Shown piece after piece: positions 27,970 through 35,930 of a stretch of DNA of 36,538 nt. The stretch comes from Candidatus Acutalibacter pullistercoris (GTDB taxonomy: Bacteria; Bacillota; Clostridia; Oscillospirales; Acutalibacteraceae), in NCBI GenBank assembly GCA_019115285.1, contig DXDU01000108.1:1-36538 (forward strand). The letters are read 5' to 3'. Position numbers and translations under genes: made by a program. Each line of letters begins with the position of its first letter. Position 1 is the first letter of the stretch. The notes under the pieces are model-generated. The model saw only the letters and a list, made by a program, of their open reading frames with translations, made no database searches and was not told the origin of the DNA.

Positions 27970-28617
27970 TCAAATCAAAACGTCCCAGAGAAAACAAACC
28001 CCTGCTCCCGTCAGGGAGATCCCAGCCCCCAGGCCGAGAAACAGCAGCAGGTCCTTGCACTGCCGCCTCAGGCAAAGGGGCGCGCCCTCTGGGGAGCGGC
28101 AAGCCCGAAGCAGCCGGCAGGAAAACCGAAAGACCGAAAGCCCGTACAGCAGCAGGATGAGACAGCTGCCAGCCGCGGCGGGGGCGAACCACACCGCCGG
28201 GCCCCACAAGGGTTCCGCCTCCAGAAGGACCAGGGTCCCAAGCCCCAGGAGGAAACCCTTCAAAAGGAGGAGCAAGGGCACAAGCCCCAGCCCCGCCAGG
28301 GACAAGCTGCTGAGAAACAGCAGGCACAGCCACAGGGAGAGGTTCAGCAGCAGCGTGGTAAAGCAGCTGAGAAACCCATACCCTGGGACGGGGATCCCAG
28401 AAAACAACAGGGGCAGGGCCCGTCCCTGGGAAAGAAGGGACAGCCGGCCGGCGCAGAACGCGCCGCAGGCCACTCCTCCGCACAGCCCAAGAAACAGGGC
28501 GCAAAACAGTCCCCGGGGAAATCCTCCCGCGCCCTTCCCGGAGAGGGAGGCGCCAGCGGTATCCCATTCACCCAACACGCATCCGTCCTTTCTTCCAGCA
28601 AATACGTCCTGTCCCAT
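27970..28617 (-). CDS. Hydrophobic multi-TM protein, probable SpoIIM (stage II sporulation protein M)-like
   Basis: Multiple TM helices; directly upstream of xerD, resembling the spoIIM-xerD neighbourhood in Bacillus; start uncertain. Confidence 0.5.
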   Translation of the reverse strand: MGQDVFAGRKDGCVLGEWDTAGASLSGKGAGGFPRGLFCALFLGLCGGVACGAFCAGRLSLLSQGRALPLLFSGIPVPGYGFLSCFTTLLLNLSLWLCLLFLSSLSLAGLGLVPLLLLLKGFLLGLGTLVLLEAEPLWGPAVWFAPAAAGSCLILLLYGLSVFRFSCRLLRACRSPEGAPLCLRRQCKDLLLFLGLGAGISLTGAGVCFLWDVLI

Positions 28618-28780
28618 CCTATGAGACAGCCGGGGAAGCTATGACGTCTTTCGTTGCCGGGGCGAATAGATATTACTTTTTACAAAGAAACCGCAGTTGC
28701 GCTTTTGCTGTATGTCACGGCAGTGGGACCGGACTTTATAAGATTCCGTAAACTGCCGGGAAAAAGCGTCCCGCTGGGAG

Positions 28781-28954
28781 GAAAAAGCTCCAAACCCTCT
28801 GGAAAACAACAAGATATGCGGTGAGAAGTGATGTTCGCACATAGATGTTGGGGTTTGTGGGAGCTGGGGAAAATCCAGCAATGACGCGGGTTTTCCACAT
28901 TTCCACAGGCTTTCCACCAAAGGGGAAGCCCATCCGGGGCACACGTGCCCGTGG
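28781..28954 (-). ncRNA. Candidate structured small RNA or long structured leader (unassigned)
   Basis: Nested helices 28787-28864 and a U5 tract on the minus strand, plus a promoter-like TTGCAA-17-TATAGT upstream; boundaries inferred. Confidence 0.4.
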
Positions 28955-28960
28955 AACTAT

Positions 28961-28989
28961 ACTATAATACATTTGAGAGAAATTTGCAA
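28961..28989 (-). promoter_or_regulatory. Putative sigma-A promoter reading toward the RNA candidate and spoIIM-like gene
   Basis: Minus strand TTGCAA (28989-28984) - 17 nt - TATAGT (28966-28961). Confidence 0.5.
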
Positions 28990-29112
28990 GGGAATCCGGC
29001 GAATATTTTTACTTTTTTATTTCAACCTCGTGATTTTATGTCTTTTTTATTATGTAAACCAATGTATAAACGGCCATGGATATTATGACTCCCCACAAAA
29101 TATTGTGTGCAT

Positions 29113-29140
29113 AAAAATACACACGGCTAGACCGTGTGTA
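29113..29140 (-). terminator. Intrinsic terminator downstream of the queA-tgt-yajC-TIGR04086-type operon
   Basis: Minus strand TACACACGG-TCTAG-CCGTGTGTA then TTTTTA. Confidence 0.85.
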
Positions 29141-29161
29141 TCCACCTTACAGGCGTTCCGA

Positions 29162-29545
29162 TTAAAATTTCACTCTCCTCCTGCCCCCTACCCCCAAGAT
29201 CCCGCCGACGGCGCCGGCCAGAAGCAGGGCCCCCAGCCGGGTGAGGGCCGCTGGAAGGGACGCCTCCCCCCGCAGGGCCAGGGCAATGAGGAGCACAGCC
29301 GCCCCGGAGACAGCGCCGCACACCAGCCCCCAAAGAAGGCCTCTCTCCCCTATGAGGCGGGCAGCCAGCCATCCTCCCAGAAACGCCCCTGCCCCGGCCC
29401 CTGCCGTTGTAAGCAGTGGAAGGAGCTCCCAGGGCATACGTTTGATGGAGGCCAGGGCTCCGGCCGCACAAGCCAGGAGCAGCGCTGTAGCCAGACACTG
29501 GGCAAGAAGGGCAAGGAGCAATTTGCAGATGGTTCGTCTCAACAT
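29162..29545 (-). CDS. Small membrane protein, TIGR04086 family-like
   Basis: 127 aa, four or more TM segments (GAGAGAFLGGWLAARLIGERGLLWGLVCG); follows yajC. Confidence 0.7.
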   Translation of the reverse strand: MLRRTICKLLLALLAQCLATALLLACAAGALASIKRMPWELLPLLTTAGAGAGAFLGGWLAARLIGERGLLWGLVCGAVSGAAVLLIALALRGEASLPAALTRLGALLLAGAVGGILGVGGRRRVKF

Positions 29546-29602
29546 AAAAAAACCTCGCAGCCGCCTTGGTGATCTTTGTCACCAGTGTATGCGGTGCGAG
29601 GT
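29545..29602 (-). terminator. Terminator-like three-tier hairpin between yajC and the TIGR04086-type gene, overlapping the latter's SD
   Basis: ACCTCGCA/TGCGAGGT, CCGC/GCGG and GGTGA/TCACC pairings, then T7 running into the ATG. Confidence 0.75.
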
Positions 29603-29623
29603 CTCTCTATGCCCATGGAACTC

Positions 29624-29956
29624 TTACGCGGTGGCGTCGTCCTCGTGAACGGTGTCCACGCTGCCGATGGCCCAGCGCTTCACACGAAGCTTGGCCTTGT
29701 CACTGCCGGTCTCGATGACCACGGAATCCGTCTCGTCCTTTACAGCGATGATCCGGCCGCAGATGCCGCCGATGGTGGTGATCTCATCCCCCACCTGGGC
29801 GTTCTTGCGCATCTCAGCTTCCTTTTTCTTCTTCTTGCTCTGGGGCCGGAAGAAGATAAAGTACAGAGCTACGATAAATACGGCGTAAATGCCCAGCATG
29901 GCCAGCATGCTCAAACCGCCGGTCTGGCCAGATTCCAGTGTGATCAAATGATTCAT
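29624..29956 (-). CDS. yajC: Preprotein translocase subunit YajC
   Basis: YAVFIVALYFIFFRPQSKKKKKEAEMRKNAQVGDEITTIGGICGRIIAVKDE. Confidence 0.95.
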   Translation of the reverse strand: MNHLITLESGQTGGLSMLAMLGIYAVFIVALYFIFFRPQSKKKKKEAEMRKNAQVGDEITTIGGICGRIIAVKDETDSVVIETGSDKAKLRVKRWAIGSVDTVHEDDATA

Positions 29957-29988
29957 GATTCTTTTGCACCTCCGAAGTCAGTGTTTTG

Positions 29989-30017
29989 ATTATACCAAGT
30001 TGCGCGGGAACTTGCAA
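29989..30017 (-). promoter_or_regulatory. Putative internal promoter for yajC
   Basis: Minus strand TTGCAA (30017-30012) - 17 nt - TATAAT (29994-29989); GGAGG SD upstream of yajC. Confidence 0.65.
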
Positions 30018-30025
30018 GTAAAAGT

Positions 30026-31162
30026 TCAGATCCGCCGGCCCAACGCCTCAATGCGGTCTCGATAGAACTGCTCGAACCTGTCCTCGTCCAAGGCCTGCCG
30101 GATCTCCTCCATCAGGTGGTTGTAGAAGTACAGGTTGTGCATCACTGTCAGCCGCATGGCCAGCATCTCCCCGGCCTTGAACAGGTGGCGGATATAGGCC
30201 CGGCTGAACTTCTGGCACACAGGGCACTGGCAGTTCTCGTCTAAAGGCGCCTCATCCAGCTCGTACTTGGCGTTGAGCAGATTCCGGCAGCCCTCCCAGG
30301 TGAAGGCGTGGCCGTGGCGGGCGTTCCGGCTGGGCATGACGCAGTCGAACAGGTCCACCCCTCTGCGCACCCCTTCCAGGATGTTCGCCGGGGTGCCCAC
30401 CCCCATCAGGTACCGGATCTTCTCTTGGGGCATGTGGGGCTCTACCGCTTCGATGATCTCGTACATCACCGGGGCGGGCTCCCCCACCGCCAGGCCGCCG
30501 ATGGCGTAGCCGTCCAGGTCCATCTCCGCGATGCGCTTCATGTGCTCCACCCGCAGGTCGGCGAAGGTGCAGCCCTGGTTGATGCCGAACAGCAGCTGGT
30601 GGGGGTTCACCGCGTCTTCCATAGCGTTGAGCCTGGCCATCTCCTTCTTGCAGCGGGCGAGCCACCGGGCGGTGCGCTCGCAGGAGTCCTTGGCGTACTG
30701 GTAGGGCGCGGGGTTCTCCACGCACTCGTCGAAGGCCATGGCGATGGTGGAACCCAGGTTGGACTGGATGCGCATGCTCTCCTCCGGGCCCATGAAAATC
30801 TTCCGCCCGTCGATGTGGGAGGCGAAGGTGACCCCCTCCTCCTTGATGTTCCGCAGCTTGGCCAGGGAGAACACCTGGAAGCCCCCGCTGTCCGTCAGGA
30901 CGGGGCCCTGCCAGCCGGTGAATTTCCGTATGCCCCCCAGCTTTTTCACGATCTCGTCCCCGGGCCGCAGGTGCAGGTGATAGGTGTTGCACAGCTGCAC
31001 CTGGCAGTGCAGGTCTTTCAGGTCGTAGGCGGACACCGCCCCCTTGATGGCCCCTGCGGTGGCTACGTTCATAAAGGCAGGGGTCTGCACCGTGCCGTGG
31101 ACGGTCTCAAACTCCCCCCGGCGGGCGCTGCCCTCTTTCTTGAGCAATCGATACATAAGCAA
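30026..31162 (-). CDS. tgt: Queuine tRNA-ribosyltransferase
   Basis: TPAFMNVATAGAIKGAV, VLTDSGGFQVFSLAKLRNI, GIGGLAVGEP-type motif, CxCxxC zinc site NCQCPVCQKF...RHLFKAGE. Confidence 0.97.
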   Translation of the reverse strand: MLMYRLLKKEGSARRGEFETVHGTVQTPAFMNVATAGAIKGAVSAYDLKDLHCQVQLCNTYHLHLRPGDEIVKKLGGIRKFTGWQGPVLTDSGGFQVFSLAKLRNIKEEGVTFASHIDGRKIFMGPEESMRIQSNLGSTIAMAFDECVENPAPYQYAKDSCERTARWLARCKKEMARLNAMEDAVNPHQLLFGINQGCTFADLRVEHMKRIAEMDLDGYAIGGLAVGEPAPVMYEIIEAVEPHMPQEKIRYLMGVGTPANILEGVRRGVDLFDCVMPSRNARHGHAFTWEGCRNLLNAKYELDEAPLDENCQCPVCQKFSRAYIRHLFKAGEMLAMRLTVMHNLYFYNHLMEEIRQALDEDRFEQFYRDRIEALGRRI

Positions 31163-31168
31163 GTCTCC

Positions 31169-32194
31169 TTAGGAAATGAACATGGCGTCCCCAAAGCTGA
31201 AGAACCGGTACTTCTCCCGCACCGCCACCTCATAGGCGTGGAGCACGTGCTCCCGGCCGGCCAGGGCGGACACCAGCATGATCAGGGTGCTCTCCGGCAG
31301 GTGGAAGTTGGTGATCAGACCGTCCAGGCCCTTGAACTGGTACCCGGGGTAGAGGAAGATGTCCGTCCAGCCCTCGCTTTCTTTGAAGCATCCCTCTTTC
31401 TGGGCCACGGACTCGATGGTCCGGCAGCTGGTGGTGCCCACGGCGATGACCCGGCCGCCCTTCTCTTTTGTCTCGTTGATCAGGTCGGCGGTCTCCTGGG
31501 GCATGTGGTAGTGCTCGGCGTGCATCTTGTGGTCCTGAATGTCCTCGGCGCTCACCGGCCGGAAGGTGCCCAGCCCCACGTGGAGGGTGACAAACCCCAG
31601 CTTGACCCCCTTCGCCTTTACCCGCTCCAGCAGCTCCGGGGTAAAGTGCAGCCCGGCGGTGGGGGCGGCGGCGGAGCCCACCTCCCGGGAGTACACCGTC
31701 TGGTACCGCTCCCGGTCCTGGAGCTTTTCCTTAATATAGGGGGGCAGGGGCATCTGGCCGATCTGGTCCAGCAGATTGAAGAAAACCCCCTCGTACTGGA
31801 ACTGGATGAGCCGGTTGCCGTCGGGGAGCACATCCACCACCTCACAGCGCAGCAGCCCGTCCCCAAAGGTGAACCGGCTGCCCTTCCTGGCTTTTTTCCC
31901 AGGGCCGGCCAGGGCTTCCCACCGGTCGTTCCCCTTGTTTTCCAGCAGCAGGAACTCCACGTGGGCGCCGGTGTCCTCCTTCACCCCGTAGATCCTGGCG
32001 GGCAGCACCCGGGAGTCGTTGAGGATCAGGCAGTCCCCCTCCCGGAGCAGGTCCACGATGTCCCGGAAATGGTAGTGGCCGATGGCCCCCGTGGTCTTGT
32101 CCAGCGTCATCAGCCGGGAGGCGTCCCTGGGCTCCACCGGCGTCTGGGCAATGAGCTCCTCTGGGAGGTCGTAATAGAAATCTTTTGTCTTCAT
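31169..32194 (-). CDS. queA: S-adenosylmethionine:tRNA ribosyltransferase-isomerase
   Basis: [65 protein letters not shown]. Confidence 0.97.
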   Translation of the reverse strand: MKTKDFYYDLPEELIAQTPVEPRDASRLMTLDKTTGAIGHYHFRDIVDLLREGDCLILNDSRVLPARIYGVKEDTGAHVEFLLLENKGNDRWEALAGPGKKARKGSRFTFGDGLLRCEVVDVLPDGNRLIQFQYEGVFFNLLDQIGQMPLPPYIKEKLQDRERYQTVYSREVGSAAAPTAGLHFTPELLERVKAKGVKLGFVTLHVGLGTFRPVSAEDIQDHKMHAEHYHMPQETADLINETKEKGGRVIAVGTTSCRTIESVAQKEGCFKESEGWTDIFLYPGYQFKGLDGLITNFHLPESTLIMLVSALAGREHVLHAYEVAVREKYRFFSFGDAMFIS

Positions 32195-32258
32195 GGTTTC
32201 CCGTTCCTTTCCTGCACCGATCCCAGCAAAATTTAATACAATATATTGGCCGAAAAAA

Positions 32259-32287
32259 TTGACAACAGCGCCAAACTAAGGTATGAT
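32259..32287 (+). promoter_or_regulatory. Promoter of the lysine-riboswitch/DAP operon
   Basis: TTGACA - 17 nt - TATGAT just upstream of the aptamer. Confidence 0.85.
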
Positions 32288-32294
32288 AAAAGAC

Positions 32295-32458
32295 AAATAG
32301 AGGCGCGGCTTTGCAAGAGTAATGGGATGGAAGTTTGCCAGAAACTGGAGAAGTCTTGTGAAAGGGTGAGCTGCCGAAGGGAATATCTGGCAAATAGGCC
32401 CTGGTTGTAACAGCGAACAGCTTTGCGACTGTCATCGTACTGATGGAGTGCTATTTTC
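32295..32458 (+). promoter_or_regulatory. Lysine riboswitch (L box) aptamer
   Basis: AATAGAGGCGC, AAGAGTA, GAAAGGGTGAGCTGCCGAAGG, GACTGTC, GGAGTGCTATTT core motifs with P1 AAATAG/CTATTT; upstream of asd-dapA-dapB. Confidence 0.93.
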
Positions 32459-32515
32459 TATTCCGCGGGATTTCGCGGAAAAAATCGCAGCATTTCTATT
32501 ATAAGGTATGGGCAG

Positions 32516-32538
32516 CCGGTTTTCAACCGGTTTTTTTA
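32516..32538 (+). terminator. Terminator of the riboswitch expression platform
   Basis: CCGGTT-TTC-AACCGG then TTTTTTTA. Confidence 0.85.
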
Positions 32539-32590
32539 TTCCCTCTGTTTTACTACCCCCGGTCCGCGGGGAAGAAAGGAAATTGGAACA

Positions 32591-33670
32591 ATGAAACAAT
32601 ATCGTGTGGGCATTATCGGATGCACCGGCATGGTGGGCCAGCGGTTCGCCACCATTTTGGAGAACCACCCCTGGTTCCGGGTTACGGCGGTGGCCGCCAG
32701 CGCCAGAAGCGCCGGCAAGACTTACGAGGAGGCCGTAGCCGGCCGCTGGGCCATGAAGACCCCTCTCCCCGCCGCCATGGCGAAGCTCCCTGTGCTAGAC
32801 GCGGAAAAAGATATGGACGAGATCGTCTCTCAGGTGGACTTCGTCTTCTGCGCCGTGAACATGAAGAAGGACGAGATCCGCGCCCTGGAGGAGGCCTACG
32901 CCAAGAAGGAGTGCCCGGTGGTCTCCAACAACAGCGCCCACCGCTCCACCCCGGACGTTCCCATGATCATCCCGGAGATCAACGCCGACCACGCGGAGGT
33001 CATCCAGTCCCAGCGCAAGCGCCTGGGCACCAAGCGGGGCTTTGTGTCCGTCAAGTGCAACTGCTCTCTCCAGAGCTACGTCCCCGCCATCCATCCCCTG
33101 TTGGACCTGGGGGTCACCAAGGTGCTGGCCTGCACCTACCAGGCCATCTCCGGGGCCGGCAAGACCTTCGAGACCATGCCCCAGATTCTTGACAACGTCA
33201 TCCCCTACATTGGGGGCGAAGAGGAAAAGAGCGAGCAGGAGCCCCTGAAGATCTGGGGCCGGGTGGAAAACGGCGTCATTGTCAACACCAACACCCCCTC
33301 CATCACCTCCCAGTGCCTGCGGGTGCCTGTCTCCGACGGCCACATGGCCGCCGTGTTCTTCTCCCTGGAGCAGAAGGTTTCCAAGGAGGAGATCATCCGC
33401 CGGTGGGAGAGCTTCCGCGGCCCCGCCCAGGAGCTGGAGCTGCCCAGCGCTCCCAAGCAGTTCCTGCACTACTTCACCGAGGACGACCGGCCCCAGCCCA
33501 AGCTGGACCGGGACCTGGAGGGCGGCATGGCCGTCTCCATCGGCCGTCTGCGCCCCGACACCCAGTACGACTACAAGTTCGTGTGCCTTTCTCACAACAC
33601 CCTGCGGGGCGCTGCGGGCGGCGCCGTCCTCATGGCGGAACTGCTGGCCAAGAAGGGCTATTTTGACTGA
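32591..33670 (+). CDS. asd: Aspartate-semialdehyde dehydrogenase, archaeal/fungal-like type
   Basis: [79 protein letters not shown]. Confidence 0.93.
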   Translation: MKQYRVGIIGCTGMVGQRFATILENHPWFRVTAVAASARSAGKTYEEAVAGRWAMKTPLPAAMAKLPVLDAEKDMDEIVSQVDFVFCAVNMKKDEIRALEEAYAKKECPVVSNNSAHRSTPDVPMIIPEINADHAEVIQSQRKRLGTKRGFVSVKCNCSLQSYVPAIHPLLDLGVTKVLACTYQAISGAGKTFETMPQILDNVIPYIGGEEEKSEQEPLKIWGRVENGVIVNTNTPSITSQCLRVPVSDGHMAAVFFSLEQKVSKEEIIRRWESFRGPAQELELPSAPKQFLHYFTEDDRPQPKLDRDLEGGMAVSIGRLRPDTQYDYKFVCLSHNTLRGAAGGAVLMAELLAKKGYFD

Positions 33671-33693
33671 GTATTCTTGCGGGAGGAGTCACC

Positions 33694-34587
33694 ATGAAGA
33701 AAGACTTGATCTTTACCGGGGCGGGCACCGCCCTGGTCACCCCCTTTACCTCTGCCGGTGAGATCGCCTGGGAGGAACTGGACCGGCTGGTGGAGTTCCA
33801 GCTGGAGAACAAGATCGACGCCATCATCGCCTGCGGCACCACGGGGGAAGCTGCCACCATGACCGGCGAGGAGCACCTGAAAGTCATAGACTTTATCATT
33901 AAAAAGGTGGCGGGCCGGGTGCCTGTCATCGCCGGCACCGGCAGCAACGACACCGCCTTCTGCGTCGAGCTGTCCCTGGAAGCCAAAGAACTGGGGGCCG
34001 ACGGCCTGCTGCTGGTCACCCCCTATTACAACAAGACCTCACAGAAGGGCCTGGTGGAGAGCTTCAACTTCATCGCCGACCAGGTGAAGATGCCCTGCAT
34101 CCTCTATAACGTGCCCAGCCGCACCGGCTGCAATATTCAGGTGCCCACCTATGTGGAGCTCTCCAAGAACCCCTATATCGTGGCGGTGAAGGAGGCCAGC
34201 GGCAACGCCGCCGTGGCCGCCCGGATCGCCGCCCAGTGTGGGGAGGATTTGACCATCTACTCCGGCGAGGACAACATGACCCTGGCCCTGATGGCCCTCG
34301 GCGGCAAAGGCGTGATCTCCGTGTTCTCCAACGCCCTGCCCCGGCAGATGCACGACCTGGCCGCCGCCATGCTCCGGGGGGATCTGGACACCGCCAGGAA
34401 GCTGAACAACCAGTATATGGACCTGATGGACGGGTTCTTCCTGGACGTGAACCCCATTCCCATCAAAGAGGCCCTGTACCAGATGGGGCTGATCAGCTCC
34501 AACTTCTGCCGGCTGCCCCTCACCACCATGACCGAGGAAGGGGCCGGAAAGCTCCTTGCCATGCTCAAGGCCCACCAGCTGGCCTAA
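33694..34587 (+). CDS. dapA: 4-hydroxy-tetrahydrodipicolinate synthase
   Basis: GAGTALVTPFTSAGEI, ACGTTGEAATMTGEEHLKVI, LLLVTPYYNKTSQKGLVESF, ILYNVPSRTGCNI. Confidence 0.97.
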   Translation: MKKDLIFTGAGTALVTPFTSAGEIAWEELDRLVEFQLENKIDAIIACGTTGEAATMTGEEHLKVIDFIIKKVAGRVPVIAGTGSNDTAFCVELSLEAKELGADGLLLVTPYYNKTSQKGLVESFNFIADQVKMPCILYNVPSRTGCNIQVPTYVELSKNPYIVAVKEASGNAAVAARIAAQCGEDLTIYSGEDNMTLALMALGGKGVISVFSNALPRQMHDLAAAMLRGDLDTARKLNNQYMDLMDGFFLDVNPIPIKEALYQMGLISSNFCRLPLTTMTEEGAGKLLAMLKAHQLA

Positions 34588-34621
34588 AGTTTCTGTCGAT
34601 CAAAGGAAAGGAACGATAAAC

Positions 34622-35374
34622 ATGACTTCCATACTCTTGTGCGGCTGCTGCGGGAAAATGGGCGCCGCGGTGCAGCGGGCCGTGGCGGGAAGAGAGGACT
34701 GCCAGATCGTGGCCGGGGTGGACCCCGCCCCCGCCGGCAGCTGCGCCTTCCCCATCTACGACTCTGTAGAGAAGGTGACCGAAGACGTGCAGGTCATCGT
34801 GGACTTCTCTCACCCCTCCTGCCTGTCCCCCATTCTCGCCTACTGCCGCAGCCACCCCGGCGTGGCCGCCGTGCTGTGCACCACCGGTTACAGCGAGGAA
34901 CAGACCCGGGAGATTCAGGAGGCCTCCAAGGCCCTGCCCCTGTTCTACTCCAGGAACATGTCCCTGGGAGTGAACCTGCTCATCGAGCTGGCGAAAAAGG
35001 CGGAGGCCGTGCTGGGTGACAGCTTCGACGTGGAGATCGTGGAGATGCACCACAACCAGAAGATCGACGCCCCCAGCGGCACGGCCCTGATGATTGCCGA
35101 CGCCATCAACGAAGTGCGGGACAATGAGATGCGCTACACCTACGACCGCCACGCCCAGCGGAAGAAGCGGGAAAAGCGGGAGATTGGCCTGCACTCTGTG
35201 CGGGGCGGCACCATCGTGGGGGAACACCAGGTGATTTTCGCCGGACAGAGCGAGGTCCTCACCCTCTCCCATTCCGCCCAGTCCAAAGAGCTCTTCGCCT
35301 CCGGGGCGGTCAACGCCGCCCTGTTCATGAACGGCAAAGGCCCTGGGCTCTACGACATGTCTCATTTGATCTGA
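34622..35374 (+). CDS. dapB: 4-hydroxy-tetrahydrodipicolinate reductase
   Basis: CGCCGKMGAAVQRAV, VEMHHNQKIDAPSGTALMIAD, GLHSVRGGTIVGEHQVIFAG; ATG at 34622. Confidence 0.96.
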   Translation: MTSILLCGCCGKMGAAVQRAVAGREDCQIVAGVDPAPAGSCAFPIYDSVEKVTEDVQVIVDFSHPSCLSPILAYCRSHPGVAAVLCTTGYSEEQTREIQEASKALPLFYSRNMSLGVNLLIELAKKAEAVLGDSFDVEIVEMHHNQKIDAPSGTALMIADAINEVRDNEMRYTYDRHAQRKKREKREIGLHSVRGGTIVGEHQVIFAGQSEVLTLSHSAQSKELFASGAVNAALFMNGKGPGLYDMSHLI

Positions 35375-35406
35375 CCCCACAGGGAGAACCCCGGAAAGGA
35401 GCTATT

Positions 35407-35865
35407 ATGAGCGATTCTATGGTCATCAGCACAGTGGACGACATCACCTTGGTCACCCTGGCGGGCTTTCCCGCCAAAGTGGAGACCCTGGCGAAAGTTT
35501 TCGACACCATCTCTCAGTACGATATCAACATCGACGTGATCTCCATGGCCCCCACCCAAAGCGCCTACACCGGGCTTTCCTTCACCATCGCCGACAGCGA
35601 CTTGATTAAGATCCTCTCCTTCACCTCCGCCCTGAAGAAGGAGAAGGATTTGGATGTCATCGTCAGCAGCGTGAACCACAAGATCTCCGTGCGGGACCCG
35701 GCCATGAAGAACACCCCGGGCATCGCCGCCCAGGTGTTCAACGCCATCGCCCAAACAGACGCGGACATCCGGCTCATCACCACATCGGACATCGAGATCT
35801 CCCTGCTGGTCACCGAGGCGGACTACGACACGGTGCTGGCGGCCATTCAAAAAGTAAAAGGATGA
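35407..35865 (+). CDS. Stand-alone ACT-domain protein resembling the aspartokinase regulatory region
   Basis: ITLVTLAGFPAKVETLAKVFDTISQYDINIDVISMAP and a second ACT-like repeat (NTPGIAAQVFNAIAQTDADIRLITTSDIEISLLV); no kinase domain. Confidence 0.85.
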   Translation: MSDSMVISTVDDITLVTLAGFPAKVETLAKVFDTISQYDINIDVISMAPTQSAYTGLSFTIADSDLIKILSFTSALKKEKDLDVIVSSVNHKISVRDPAMKNTPGIAAQVFNAIAQTDADIRLITTSDIEISLLVTEADYDTVLAAIQKVKG

Positions 35866-35870
35866 GAAAA

Positions 35871-35898
35871 AGCCTCCCGGTTCTCGGGAGGCTTTTTT
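35871..35898. terminator. Terminator after the DAP operon
   Basis: AGCCTCCCG-GTTCT-CGGGAGGCT then TTTTT; A-run on the left makes it bidirectional. Confidence 0.9.
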
Positions 35899-35904
35899 GC
35901 GGAG

Positions 35905-35930
35905 AAGCCGGCAGCGAACCGGCTTTTTTT
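35905..35930 (+). terminator. Second tandem terminator, T-tract overlapping the tyrS stop codon on the opposite strand
   Basis: AAGCCGG-cagcgaa-CCGGCTT then TTTTT. Confidence 0.75.

Noticed and set aside
28639-28972. Three overlapping minus-strand ORFs (101, 72 and 78 aa) upstream of the spoIIM-like gene
   Set aside because: No SD, no domain, irregular composition; the region is better explained as leader/structured RNA sequence.
29050-29060. TTATGTAAACC, 10/11 match to the XerD arm of the Bacillus dif site
   Set aside because: The sequence 17 bp to the left does not resemble an XerC arm (about 5/11), and a single near-match arm is expected by chance in AT-rich sequence of this length.
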